Source: Chondrinema litorale (GTDB taxonomy: Bacteria; Bacteroidota; Bacteroidia; Cytophagales; Flammeovirgaceae). From it: a stretch of 64,000 bases of DNA. The stretch lies in assembly GCF_026250525.1 (NCBI RefSeq), contig NZ_CP111043.1:3361001-3425000 (forward strand). The letters run 5' to 3'. The position numbers and the translations under genes were made by a program. Positions 55,852-64,000 of this stretch are shown in pieces. The first letter of the stretch is position 1. Every line of letters begins with the position of its first letter. The notes beneath the pieces were generated by a model. The model had not been told where the DNA came from. It ran no database searches and saw only the letters and a program-made list of their open reading frames with translations.

Positions 55852-56262
55852 GTCATAGAAATTTGATGTAAATTTTATAAATATTTCAACAAAATATTCA
55901 TATGGTGAGTATTTTCTTTACACTTTCTGACCATAACATCAAATATCTCAATTTGTGTTCAATCTAAAATCCTGTTAAAAATTGCTGTAAATTCAGTATA
56001 TAATTAGCTAGTCTTATTAAAAAAGTGCAATTAACTGAGTCTAATTATCGGATTTTAGAAATTGGTAAAAAGTTCTAAAATCAATTGATAAGGATATTCC
56101 AAAATCTCAGTAATCGATTACGGAAGTAATATTTTTTGATTCTGATTTGATTTAAGAGTGCAATTAAGTATAATAAAGACTAATCCAACTTACTCGCAAA
56201 GAGTTATTAGAAAAATGCAGAATCAAAACCTGTTTGATGGGCTTCTGATTTAAAAAGTAAAT
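55852..56262. other. intergenic regulatory region upstream of the symporter-glpK-glpD genes
   Basis: About 411 bp between divergent genes: the aminotransferase (leftward) and the symporter (rightward). It contains the perfect palindrome GTAATCGATTAC at 56110-56121, about 140 bp before the symporter start. I see no clear consensus promoter and no small coding frame. Confidence 0.5.
56110..56121. promoter_or_regulatory. 12-bp palindrome, possible operator
   Basis: GTAATCGATTAC is perfectly self-complementary with a central CpG, the general shape of operators bound by LacI-type repressors. It lies upstream of the symporter-glpK-glpD genes. A transcription factor is not identified in the window, so binding is only a suggestion. 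Confidence 0.35.
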
Positions 56263-57957
56263 ATGGAAAAATTTGAGTTGAATTGGATAGATGCTTCCAT
56301 TATGGTAGTGTATGCCATTGCAATGGTTTGGTACGGTTTATCCAAAGCTAAACAACAAAGCTCTGAAGATTATTTTTTAGCAGGTCGTGATATGACTTGG
56401 CCAATAGTCGGAATATCATTATTTGCAGCCAATATTTCTAGCAGTACTTTAATAGGTTTAACCTCAGATGCTTACAACACTAATATTGCTGTTTATAATT
56501 ATGAGTGGATGGCAGCAGTGGTGTTAATCTTCTTTTCCATTTTCTTTCTACCATTTTACCTTAGGTCGGGAGTTTACACCATGCCCGAATTTTTAGAGCG
56601 CAGATACGATAGCCGGTCAAGATATTATTTCTCCTTTATTACACTTATTGGAAATGTAGTAATAGATACAGCAGCAGGATTATATGCAGGAAATCTTATT
56701 TTAAAAATAATTTTTCCAGAACTCGATACTTGGATAATTATTTCACTTCTGGCATTTGCTGCTGCTGCTTATACGATTCCCGGAGGTTTGTCTTCTGTGG
56801 TGCATACAGAAGTAATTCAGGCGATTTTATTGATTATGGGTTCTATCGTACTCACTTGGTTTACATTTTCAGAAGTAGGAGGTTGGGATGGTTTAATTGC
56901 AGGTTTGCAGGATAAATTCAACAATGGTGAAATTCAAAAAACACCCGATGAAGTATTCAGTTTAGTAAGACCTCTTAATGATTCCTATATGCCTTGGACG
57001 GGTTTAGTCTTTGGTGTACCCATTCTCGGTTTTTATTTCTGGGCGAATAATCAGTTTATGGTGCAGCGAGTTTTGAGCGCCAAAAATTTAAATCAAGGAA
57101 GGTGGGGAGCCTTATTTGCCGGATTACTAAAACTACCAGTAATTTTTATAATGGTATTACCGGGAACTGCTGCTATACTTTTATACTCAGAGTTAGATTT
57201 ATCAGTATTGAACTATGCAATCCCTTTAGAAAATGGAGGCACAGGAATCTGTAGCAGTTTAAAAGATTGTCCTAACATGACGTATCCAGTATTGCTTTTT
57301 AGCTTGCTACCAACTGGCTTACTGGGTTTGGTACTTGCAGGTTTATTGGCTGCTATGTCGTCTAGTATCAGTGCAACACTCAATTCTGCATCAACCCTTA
57401 TTACTATGGATTTTGTAAATAAAATCAATCCAAATTTAGAAAGTAAGCAATTGGTAAAAGTTGGGCAAATTGCCACTGTGGTTTTGGTGATTCTGGCAGC
57501 AGTATGGACACCACAAATCGAAAAATTTGGTTCCTTATTCGAATACCTTCAAATAGTATTAGGTTTAATATGTCCACCAGTGGTAGCTGTTTTTATATTG
57601 GGCTTATTCTGGAAAAGGGCGAATGCCAATGGCGCTTTTTACAGTTTATTAGTAGGTTTTATACTGGCCTTATTCATGATCATTTCTCAAATCGGTGGCC
57701 TTATTCCTGAATTAAACGAAATCCATTTTTTACACAAAGCACCAATCCTTTTACTGGTTTGTTTGCTTTTACATGTGGTTTTCAGTCTGGCTTCGGCAAA
57801 ACCTCCTGCAGAAAAAGTAAAAGACTATACATACAGTATGACAATTTTTAAAGAAGAAACTAAGGAGTTGGCGACATTGCCATGGTATCAAAACTTTAGG
57901 TATTTGGCTGTAATTCTTTTAGTAATAACAATCATAATAGTGGGCGCTTTTTGGTAG
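56263..57957 (+). CDS. sodium:solute symporter family (SSS) transporter
   Basis: A 564-residue polytopic protein with about 13-14 membrane helices. The SSS family signature is visible: EDYFLAGRDMTWPIVGISLFAANISS, quoted here only by its ends (EDYFLAGRDM at about 34-43), a GGLSSVVHTEVIQAI segment, and PTGLLGLVLAGLLAAMSSSIS, also shortened. SSS proteins import sugars, amino acids, vitamins or other solutes with sodium. It lies 59 bp upstream of glpK and reads in the same direction, in the position that a GlpF facilitator or GlpT often occupies, so glycerol or a glycerol-phosphate-containing substrate is plausible but unproven. Confidence 0.93.
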   Translation: MEKFELNWIDASIMVVYAIAMVWYGLSKAKQQSSEDYFLAGRDMTWPIVGISLFAANISSSTLIGLTSDAYNTNIAVYNYEWMAAVVLIFFSIFFLPFYLRSGVYTMPEFLERRYDSRSRYYFSFITLIGNVVIDTAAGLYAGNLILKIIFPELDTWIIISLLAFAAAAYTIPGGLSSVVHTEVIQAILLIMGSIVLTWFTFSEVGGWDGLIAGLQDKFNNGEIQKTPDEVFSLVRPLNDSYMPWTGLVFGVPILGFYFWANNQFMVQRVLSAKNLNQGRWGALFAGLLKLPVIFIMVLPGTAAILLYSELDLSVLNYAIPLENGGTGICSSLKDCPNMTYPVLLFSLLPTGLLGLVLAGLLAAMSSSISATLNSASTLITMDFVNKINPNLESKQLVKVGQIATVVLVILAAVWTPQIEKFGSLFEYLQIVLGLICPPVVAVFILGLFWKRANANGAFYSLLVGFILALFMIISQIGGLIPELNEIHFLHKAPILLLVCLLLHVVFSLASAKPPAEKVKDYTYSMTIFKEETKELATLPWYQNFRYLAVILLVITIIIVGAFW

Positions 57958-58016
57958 AATTCAAAGTGTTTTTTAATAGATAAATTTTTCGCAATCAAGC
58001 AAAACCAATAATTAGC

Positions 58017-59516
58017 ATGAGCAATAAATATATAATAGCTATGGATCAAGGCACAACCAGTTCCAGAGCTGTTTTATTCGATGAAAATGGAAAGATAAAG
58101 GGCATCACCCAAAAAGAATTTACACAGTACTTTCCCAAGTCTGGTTGGGTAGAACACGACCCGGTAGAGATATGGGAGAGCCAGCTTAAAGTATTGAAAG
58201 ATTTAGTTACTACTAATAAAGTTAAACTGGACGAAATCCTCGCCATAGGCATTACAAATCAGAGAGAAACCACTTTAGTTTGGGACAAAAGTACAGGAGA
58301 ACCGATTTACAATGCGATAGTTTGGCAAGATAAAAGAACCGCAAATATTTGTGAGCGACTAAAGAAAAAGGGCTTATCAGAGTATGTTAACCAGCATACA
58401 GGTTTACTCATAGACTCTTATTTTTCAGCTACTAAAATTATGTGGATGCTGGAAAATGTAGAAGGAGCGAGAGAAAAAGCTGAGAAAGGAGAGTTGGCTT
58501 TTGGTACAGTGGATTCATGGTTAATCTGGAAAGCCTCTAAAGGTAAGACACATGTTACCGATATGACGAATGCCAGTAGAACCATGCTGTATAATATAAA
58601 GGATTTGAAGTGGGATGAACATCTGTTAGAAGAACTAGGGATTCCATCATCTATGTTACCAGAAGTTCTACCATCGGCAAGCCATTTTTGCGATATTGAG
58701 CTTTTTGGTAAAAGTATACCAATAACAGGAATTGCAGGTGACCAGCAAGCAGCTTTATTTGGACAGGCCTGTTTTGAACCAGGAACCGCAAAAAATACTT
58801 ATGGAACTGGCTGTTTCATGTTGATGAATACTGGCAAGGAATTACATTTCTCAGAAAATGGTTTGCTCACCACTATTGCATGGGGTTTAGAGGGGGAAGT
58901 ACTTTATGCTTTAGAAGGAAGTATTTTTGTGGCAGGTGCAGCGGTTCAGTGGTTGCGTGATGGCTTAAAAATAATTAATACAGCAGCAGATTCGGCCTAT
59001 TTTGCAGAGCAAGCCGGACCAGATAACGATGTGGTGGTTGTGCCTGCATTTGCAGGTTTAGGTGCTCCTTATTGGGATATGTATGCCAGAGGTGCCATTT
59101 TTGGTTTGAGTCGCGGAACAGGGCAAGAGCATATAGTAAAAGCTACTTTGCAGTCATTGGCTTACCAAACTAGAGATGTGCTCGAAGCAATGGAAGAAGA
59201 TTCTGGTTTAGATTTAAAAACTTTAAAAGTAGATGGGGGAGCAACTGCTAATAACTTTTTAATGCAGTTTCAGGCAGATATTTTGGGAGTGGAAGTAGAA
59301 AGACCAGAAGTGATTGAATCTACTGCAATGGGTGCTGCTTTTCTAGCGGGAATTCAAATTGGCGTATGGAAAAAAGAAGATATTTTGAACATGCGAAAGC
59401 TTGATAAGTTGTTTAAAGCTAATATGGATGTAGAAAAAAGAGATTCACTTTATAAAAAATGGCAAAAAGCAGTAAAAAGAACCATGAAATGGCTAGATGA
59501 CGACGATCTTGAATAA
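58017..59516 (+). CDS. glpK: glycerol kinase
   Basis: A 499-residue FGGY-family kinase that phosphorylates glycerol with ATP to sn-glycerol 3-phosphate. It begins with [18 protein letters not shown] (about 4-21), has the W-x-DKRTA glycerol-site segment, and the [10 protein letters not shown] and [13 protein letters not shown] motifs. The C-terminal half contains the family signature [19 protein letters not shown] and a [17 protein letters not shown] segment. Length is normal. It is flanked by the SSS symporter and glpD, forming a glycerol utilisation unit. Confidence 0.98.
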   Translation: MSNKYIIAMDQGTTSSRAVLFDENGKIKGITQKEFTQYFPKSGWVEHDPVEIWESQLKVLKDLVTTNKVKLDEILAIGITNQRETTLVWDKSTGEPIYNAIVWQDKRTANICERLKKKGLSEYVNQHTGLLIDSYFSATKIMWMLENVEGAREKAEKGELAFGTVDSWLIWKASKGKTHVTDMTNASRTMLYNIKDLKWDEHLLEELGIPSSMLPEVLPSASHFCDIELFGKSIPITGIAGDQQAALFGQACFEPGTAKNTYGTGCFMLMNTGKELHFSENGLLTTIAWGLEGEVLYALEGSIFVAGAAVQWLRDGLKIINTAADSAYFAEQAGPDNDVVVVPAFAGLGAPYWDMYARGAIFGLSRGTGQEHIVKATLQSLAYQTRDVLEAMEEDSGLDLKTLKVDGGATANNFLMQFQADILGVEVERPEVIESTAMGAAFLAGIQIGVWKKEDILNMRKLDKLFKANMDVEKRDSLYKKWQKAVKRTMKWLDDDDLE

Positions 59517-59606
59517 TTGAACCATTACTTGTGCTTACTTCTTTGCTAATAAATACAAGTTCAATTTTTACTATAAATAATAAAATTCTATCAATCTGAA
59601 TTCTTT

Positions 59607-61268
59607 ATGAATTTTTTATCAAATCTTAATAGACAAGCAATTCTGGACTCTGCAGCTGAGAATAAATTTGATATACTGGTAATTGGAGGAGGAATAACCG
59701 GTGCAGGTATAGCATTAGACGCTACTTCAAGAGGATTCAGAACTTTGTTAATCGAGAAAGGAGATTTTGCAGGAGGTACTTCTAGTCGTTCAACAAAGTT
59801 AATTCATGGAGGTCTACGTTATCTTAAGCAATTTGAGATAGCTTTAGTAAGAGAAGTTGGCCGCGAAAGAGCCATTGTTCACAATTTGGCTCCGCATCTG
59901 GTAACCGCAGAAAAGATGTTGCTGCCATTAACTAAAGATGGTACTTTTGGTAAGTTGAGTACTTCTTTTGGTTTGTTTGTATACGATGTACTTGCAGGTG
60001 TAGAGAAACCAGACCAACGGGTAATGCTTACAGAAGAGGAGGCTCTGGAAAAAGAACCACTAATGGAAAAGCCGGATCTTATTGGAGCCGGCTATTATGC
60101 AGAATATAGAACAGACGACGCCAGACTTACTATTGAGGTAATTAAAACGGCAGTAAAGAATAATGCTGTTTGTTTAAATTATACAGAAGGCATAGATTTT
60201 ATCTACAAAGGAGGTAAAGTAAAAGGTGTTAAATGTAAAGACTATATCGGAGGAAAAATTTACGATATAAAAGCTAAATATGTGATAAATGCTGCCGGGC
60301 CATGGGTCGATCAACTAAGAAGTAAAAATAAATCTTTAAAAGGGAAGAGACTACATCTTACTAAAGGAGTTCACCTAGTAGTTCCTCATGAGAAATTTCC
60401 AATTAAGCAAGCTGTCTATTTCGATGTACCAGATGGCAGGATGATTTTTGCAATTCCGAGAAATAAAATTACTTATATCGGTACAACAGACACCAATTAC
60501 AAAGGCGATATCGATAAAGTACTTACAGAAACACACGATGCCGAGTATTTGATTGATGCTACTAATAACTCTTTCCCTTCTGTGAATTTAAAGGTTGAAG
60601 ATATTATTTCTAGCTGGGCTGGTTTACGACCACTTATTCATGAAGACGGCAAGTCTGCTTCTGAGCTTTCCAGAAAAGATGAGATTTTTAAATCAGATTC
60701 TGGTTTACTTTCTATTGCTGGTGGTAAGCTTACAGGTTATCGTAAAATGGCTGAAAGGATTATCGATTTAATCGTAAAAAAACGAGGAGATAAAGCCGAC
60801 AAGCTAAAGACTAAAAAATGTTTTACAGATACTATTGTGTTGGAAGGTGGACATTTTGAAAATGCCGAAGCCGTAGAAACCTACAAGCAAACGCTCTATG
60901 AAAAAGTAAAAGAGTCTAAGCTCACTTATTACGATGTAGATTCTTTAGTGAGAAACTTCGGTAGCCAATCGGAGATAATTGTTGATAAGTACTTTCAGTT
61001 TCTAGAAGAAGATAAGGAACAGCCACTAGTTGCATTAGGTAGGGCAGAGTTGTGGTTTGGTGTTGAAAATGAGCTTATCGTTACAGCATCTGACTACTTT
61101 ATAAGAAGAACAGGTAGGTTGTATTTTGATGTAGAAACAGTGATGCCACTTTCAGAAAAAATTATTCTAGACCTCGCCAGTTATTTTAACTGGGACGAAG
61201 CAAGAATTAAGCAAGAGACAGAAGATATTAAGCAGTATGTATACGAAGCTGCCGATATTTTTAAATGA
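59607..61268 (+). CDS. glpD: FAD-dependent glycerol-3-phosphate dehydrogenase
   Basis: A 553-residue membrane-associated flavoenzyme that oxidises glycerol 3-phosphate to dihydroxyacetone phosphate and passes electrons to quinone. The dinucleotide-binding motif is DILVIGGGITGAGIALDA (about 23-40), followed by GGTSSRSTKLIHGGLRYL, both typical of GlpD. The C-terminal domain (about 400-540) matches the DAO_C cap. It follows glpK by 90 bp and ends the operon with a strong terminator. Confidence 0.98.
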   Translation: MNFLSNLNRQAILDSAAENKFDILVIGGGITGAGIALDATSRGFRTLLIEKGDFAGGTSSRSTKLIHGGLRYLKQFEIALVREVGRERAIVHNLAPHLVTAEKMLLPLTKDGTFGKLSTSFGLFVYDVLAGVEKPDQRVMLTEEEALEKEPLMEKPDLIGAGYYAEYRTDDARLTIEVIKTAVKNNAVCLNYTEGIDFIYKGGKVKGVKCKDYIGGKIYDIKAKYVINAAGPWVDQLRSKNKSLKGKRLHLTKGVHLVVPHEKFPIKQAVYFDVPDGRMIFAIPRNKITYIGTTDTNYKGDIDKVLTETHDAEYLIDATNNSFPSVNLKVEDIISSWAGLRPLIHEDGKSASELSRKDEIFKSDSGLLSIAGGKLTGYRKMAERIIDLIVKKRGDKADKLKTKKCFTDTIVLEGGHFENAEAVETYKQTLYEKVKESKLTYYDVDSLVRNFGSQSEIIVDKYFQFLEEDKEQPLVALGRAELWFGVENELIVTASDYFIRRTGRLYFDVETVMPLSEKIILDLASYFNWDEARIKQETEDIKQYVYEAADIFK

Positions 61269-61290
61269 TATTACGGACTCATTTAGCGAA

Positions 61291-61333
61291 AAACTCTTTC
61301 AAAAGGCATTATTATTTTGAAAGAGTTTTTTTT
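61291..61333 (+). terminator. intrinsic terminator of the glycerol operon
   Basis: AAACTCTTTCAAAA (61291-61304) pairs perfectly with TTTTGAAAGAGTTT (61315-61328) across a 10-nt loop, followed by a T run. It lies 22 bp after the glpD stop codon. Confidence 0.92.
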
Positions 61334-61524
61334 ATTCCTTAAAATCTCCTCAATCTGCCACATCTATTTCAAAAAAAGCAATACAATTAGATTTAAGCAC
61401 CTATAAGCTTAGCATTGTTTGTATTAATTTGCTTAAATTTAAAATTAAGCTTAGTGGAAAATTTTACTTTACGGATATCTCGATCCTGTATACAAAGTTT
61501 TAAATAATAAACGCCCCTAATTTT

Positions 61525-62811
61525 ATGCAAACAGCTAGAAGAAATTTTCTGAGACAATCATTAAAAGCTACTGCTGCTGTACCTGTTTTAGGTTTATCTT
61601 TTTTTGAAGATATTCAAGCAGCTACTCTTCAAATTAAAGGTAAAAGTGATTTGCAAGTTGCCAGTGATGAAAGCTTTTGGTATCAGGTACAAAAATCGTT
61701 TACAGTGTCTCCTCATTTTATCAATTTAGAAAACGGGTATTTCACACTTGCTGCTGATGAAGTAATAGAAGCACAGATAAAGAATATCAGAATGATAAAT
61801 GAGCAGCCATCTTGGTATATGCGTAAAATGCAATGGGATGATAGGTTAGCCATAAAAAAGAAAATAGCCGATTTTGCAGGCGTGAGTCACGAAGAAATTG
61901 CTTTACTCAGAAATACTACCGAAGCTTTAAATGTAGTAATTCAAGGTTTAGATATGAAGGCAGGAGATGAAGCGGTAATGACAAACCAAGATTATGGAAG
62001 TATGCTCGAAGCATTCCAACTAAAAGCTAAAAGATATGGCACAGTTAATAAAGAAATAGATTTGCCTTTACATCCAAAATCAGATCAAGAAATTGTAGAT
62101 ATATACGAAAAAGCCATTACTCCAAAAACTAAAGTAATTCTGGTTACACACTTAATTAATTTAAATGGGCATGTATTACCAGTGAGAAAAATTGCAGATA
62201 TGGCTCATGGCAAAGGTGTGGAAGTTATTTCTGATTCTGCTCATGCATTTGCCCACGTAGATTTTAAAATTCCTGATTTGGATTGCGATTATTTAGGTAC
62301 TAGTTTGCATAAATGGTTGGGAGCTTCGCTTGGCTTGGGAATGCTTTATGTAAAGAAAGACAAAATAGCGAACTTGTGGCCACTGCTTGGAGATACTGGA
62401 ATGCCTGAAGATGATATCAGAAAGTTTGAACATATTGGTACACACGCTTGTTCTTCTGATCTGGCATTAGCTAATGCATTACGTTTCCATAACATAATTG
62501 GAAGTAGCCGTAAAGAGCAAAGGTTACGCTACTTAAAAAATTACTGGATGGAAAAAGTGACTGACTATCCAAACATTGTTTTAAATACTCCTAAGGAAGA
62601 TCAACGCTCCTGCGCTATAGGAAATGTTGGAGTAGAAGGCATAGAACCAGCCAAGCTAGAAGAGGTACTTTACGATAAATATAAAATCTTTACAGTGGCT
62701 ATTAACCATAAAGATATTAAAGGTGTAAGAGTAACCCCTCATTTGTATACAACTACCAAAGACCTTGATGTTTTTGTAAGTGCATTACAAGAAATTAGCA
62801 GCAGCATGTAG
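61525..62811 (+). CDS. Tat-exported class V aminotransferase-fold PLP protein
   Basis: A 428-residue protein. The N-terminus is a twin-arginine signal (RRNFLRQSLKATAAVPVLG; RR at 5-6). The remainder is the aminotransferase class V / isopenicillin-N-epimerase-like fold, with LRNTTEALNVVIQGLD in the cofactor phosphate region, DSAHAFAHV and the PLP lysine at residue 263 (SLHKWLGASLGLGM). Export by the Tat path fits folding with bound cofactor in the cytoplasm. The reaction could be desulfuration, epimerisation or transamination; sequence does not decide. It stands alone. Confidence 0.88.
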   Translation: MQTARRNFLRQSLKATAAVPVLGLSFFEDIQAATLQIKGKSDLQVASDESFWYQVQKSFTVSPHFINLENGYFTLAADEVIEAQIKNIRMINEQPSWYMRKMQWDDRLAIKKKIADFAGVSHEEIALLRNTTEALNVVIQGLDMKAGDEAVMTNQDYGSMLEAFQLKAKRYGTVNKEIDLPLHPKSDQEIVDIYEKAITPKTKVILVTHLINLNGHVLPVRKIADMAHGKGVEVISDSAHAFAHVDFKIPDLDCDYLGTSLHKWLGASLGLGMLYVKKDKIANLWPLLGDTGMPEDDIRKFEHIGTHACSSDLALANALRFHNIIGSSRKEQRLRYLKNYWMEKVTDYPNIVLNTPKEDQRSCAIGNVGVEGIEPAKLEEVLYDKYKIFTVAINHKDIKGVRVTPHLYTTTKDLDVFVSALQEISSSM

Positions 62812-62962
62812 GTTTTTGTGTGAATTTTTTGGTGAAAATTTAAAATATAATTTTTTACCAATTCAAACATAAGCTTCAGAAAAGCTGTTAAATTTAGCGA
62901 TCATTTTTTTGTGCGTTTAGAGCATATTATCAACAATTTAATAAATATTACAGACTCGCCGA

Positions 62963-64000
62963 ATGGATACTAATCCCGAATTAACTAGACTACGTGAAAG
63001 TGTTAACAATGCAGGTTGGAAACGATGGGGACCTTATCTTTCTGAAAGACAATGGGGAACAGTAAGAGAAGATTATAGCAGAAATGGCGATGCCTGGAAT
63101 TTCGTCTCGCATGAAGTCTCTCGAAGCAGGGCATATAGATGGGGAGAAGATGGCATAGCTGGCTTTTCTGATAACAAACAGATAATGTGTTTTGCTCTTT
63201 CTATGTGGAATGGAAAAGATGACATATTAAAAGAACGTCTTTTTGGGCTTAGCAATAATGAGGGAAACCATGGAGAAGATGCGAAGGAATTGTATTATTA
63301 CCTTGATGGAACCCCTACAGCTTCGTATTTAAAAATGCTTTATAAGTATCCTCAAAAGAAATACCCTTATAACGAGCTCGTTGCTGAAAATCAGAAGAGA
63401 AGTAGACAGGAAAGAGAATATGAAATTACCGACACAGGTATCTTCGATAAGAATGAATATTTTGATGTTTTTGTAGAATATGCAAAATATGCAGAAGAAG
63501 ATGTGTTGGTAAAAATAACAGCTTATAATCGAGGTAATAAAAAAGCTCCGCTTCATCTTTTACCAACCTTATGGTTTAGAAACACTTGGCGCTGGGGCTA
63601 CGATGGCTACAGACCTACATTAAGAAAAACTCCTCAGAAAAGTAGGATTGATATAGATTATCAAGGTTTTCCGGGTTACCACTTAAGGTACGATGGAGAT
63701 GCAACGCCGCTTTTTTGTGATAATGATACTAACAGGCAGTTGCTTTATAATCAACCGAACTTAGTAAAATATCCGAAAGATGGAATTAACGATTATGTAG
63801 TTTCTGGAGCAAAAGATACTATAAACCCCGATTTAGAAGGTACTAAATGTGCATTGCATTATAAGTTTGATATACCTCCAAGAAAAAGTGTAACTATAAA
63901 ACTTCGTCTAAAAAACACACTTGCTTATGGCAGTTTTAATCAGTTCGAAGAAATATTCTCACAGAGGAAGAAAGAAGCTGATATTTTCTATAAAAGGCTT
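62963..64000 (+). CDS. GH63-type (MGH1-like) glucosidase, N-terminal part (cut by window end)
   Basis: An open frame of 346 codons with no stop, running off the right edge. It begins MDTNPELTRLRESVNNAGWK, followed by WGPYLSERQWGTVREDYS (about 21-38), SRAYRWGEDGIAGFSD, LKERLFGLSNNEGNHGED and LPTLWFRNTWRWGYDG. These match the N-terminal segment of bacterial glucosidase-like proteins of the GH63/MGH1 group, about 880 residues long, that act on alpha-glucosyl glycans such as glucosylglycerate or trehalose-like compounds in some relatives. Catalytic residues are in the missing C-terminal part. No signal peptide is seen, so it is probably cytoplasmic. Confidence 0.86.
   Translation, partial: MDTNPELTRLRESVNNAGWKRWGPYLSERQWGTVREDYSRNGDAWNFVSHEVSRSRAYRWGEDGIAGFSDNKQIMCFALSMWNGKDDILKERLFGLSNNEGNHGEDAKELYYYLDGTPTASYLKMLYKYPQKKYPYNELVAENQKRSRQEREYEITDTGIFDKNEYFDVFVEYAKYAEEDVLVKITAYNRGNKKAPLHLLPTLWFRNTWRWGYDGYRPTLRKTPQKSRIDIDYQGFPGYHLRYDGDATPLFCDNDTNRQLLYNQPNLVKYPKDGINDYVVSGAKDTINPDLEGTKCALHYKFDIPPRKSVTIKLRLKNTLAYGSFNQFEEIFSQRKKEADIFYKRL

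Noticed and set aside
63073..63556. Two short leftward frames opposite the right-hand end gene
   Set aside because: The plus strand carries an uninterrupted GH63-type frame with strong family motifs over the same bases.

Overview
The window is AT-rich chromosomal DNA from a member of the Bacteroidota, most likely a marine or soil Cytophagales (Flammeovirgaceae-like). The evidence is the MurF-Alr fusion, a short RpoD without region 1.1, a PUR-alpha-like DUF3276 protein, ECF sigma factors paired with FecR/DUF4974 anti-sigma factors, a DUF4249 lipoprotein, tandem RlpA-SPOR proteins, and promoters of the TTTG-N19-TAnnTTTG type. I see no tRNA or rRNA gene, CRISPR array, insertion sequence or prophage. 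Gene content is mostly housekeeping and envelope functions, with a few lineage-specific loci.

Layout. 1-9.0 kb: the 5' end of a ComEC-like gene runs off the left edge. It is followed by a YbfF-type hydrolase, an unknown lipoprotein, a TPR protein, a DUF2062 membrane protein, an orphan DUF4249 lipoprotein, a three-gene cassette of unknown function whose products share a motif, and an OmpA-type protein with a propeller-like N-terminus. 9-16.8 kb: an alpha/beta hydrolase-like protein lacking the nucleophilic serine, a 1004-residue membrane PAS/GAF sensor without an output domain, a sigma factor overlapping a membrane protein gene, a TM2-DUF4178 protein and a holin-4-like protein. 16.9-21.7 kb: an ECF sigma/FecR locus that, in place of the usual SusC-type receptor, carries two paralogous secreted proteins built from DxSG repeats. 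One of these is fused to the STN and carboxypeptidase-regulatory-like domains normally found on TonB receptors. 21.8-27.5 kb: an unknown secreted protein, a GNAT acetyltransferase, an NmrA-type protein, a 992-residue metalloprotease-like/propeller/beta-barrel protein and a lipoprotein. 27.7-34 kb: an NtrC-type two-component pair, then soluble and membrane pyrophosphatases. 34-46.6 kb: TPR protein, RecX, a PG_1098-type methyltransferase, MurF-Alr, rpsO, pnp, rpoD, folA, fmt, ftsE and a transaldolase. 46.7-54.2 kb: SRP RNA, a DUF58 protein, three RlpA proteins, DUF3276, an AI-2E family transporter and an unknown secreted protein. 54.5-64 kb: an aminotransferase, a sodium:solute symporter with glpK and glpD, a Tat-exported class V aminotransferase-like protein, and the 5' part of a GH63-type glucosidase.

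How genes work together. The symporter-glpK-glpD run is a glycerol / glycerol-3-phosphate utilisation unit. The ECF sigma-FecR-DxSG run looks like an envelope signalling locus in which a sensor module has been attached to a repeat protein instead of a transporter. The two pyrophosphatases hydrolyse the same substrate in the cytosol and at the membrane. The hypothetical-ftsE-fmt-folA genes form a tight operon, and the three RlpA genes form a peptidoglycan-associated cluster.

The best candidate for an undescribed system is the cassette at 5227-7160. Its three consecutive products share a T-x-x-Q/N-...-G/A-D core, and two of them also share a W-L-x-x-F helix at identical spacing. The second candidate is the STN-carrying DxSG solenoid at 20167-21681.
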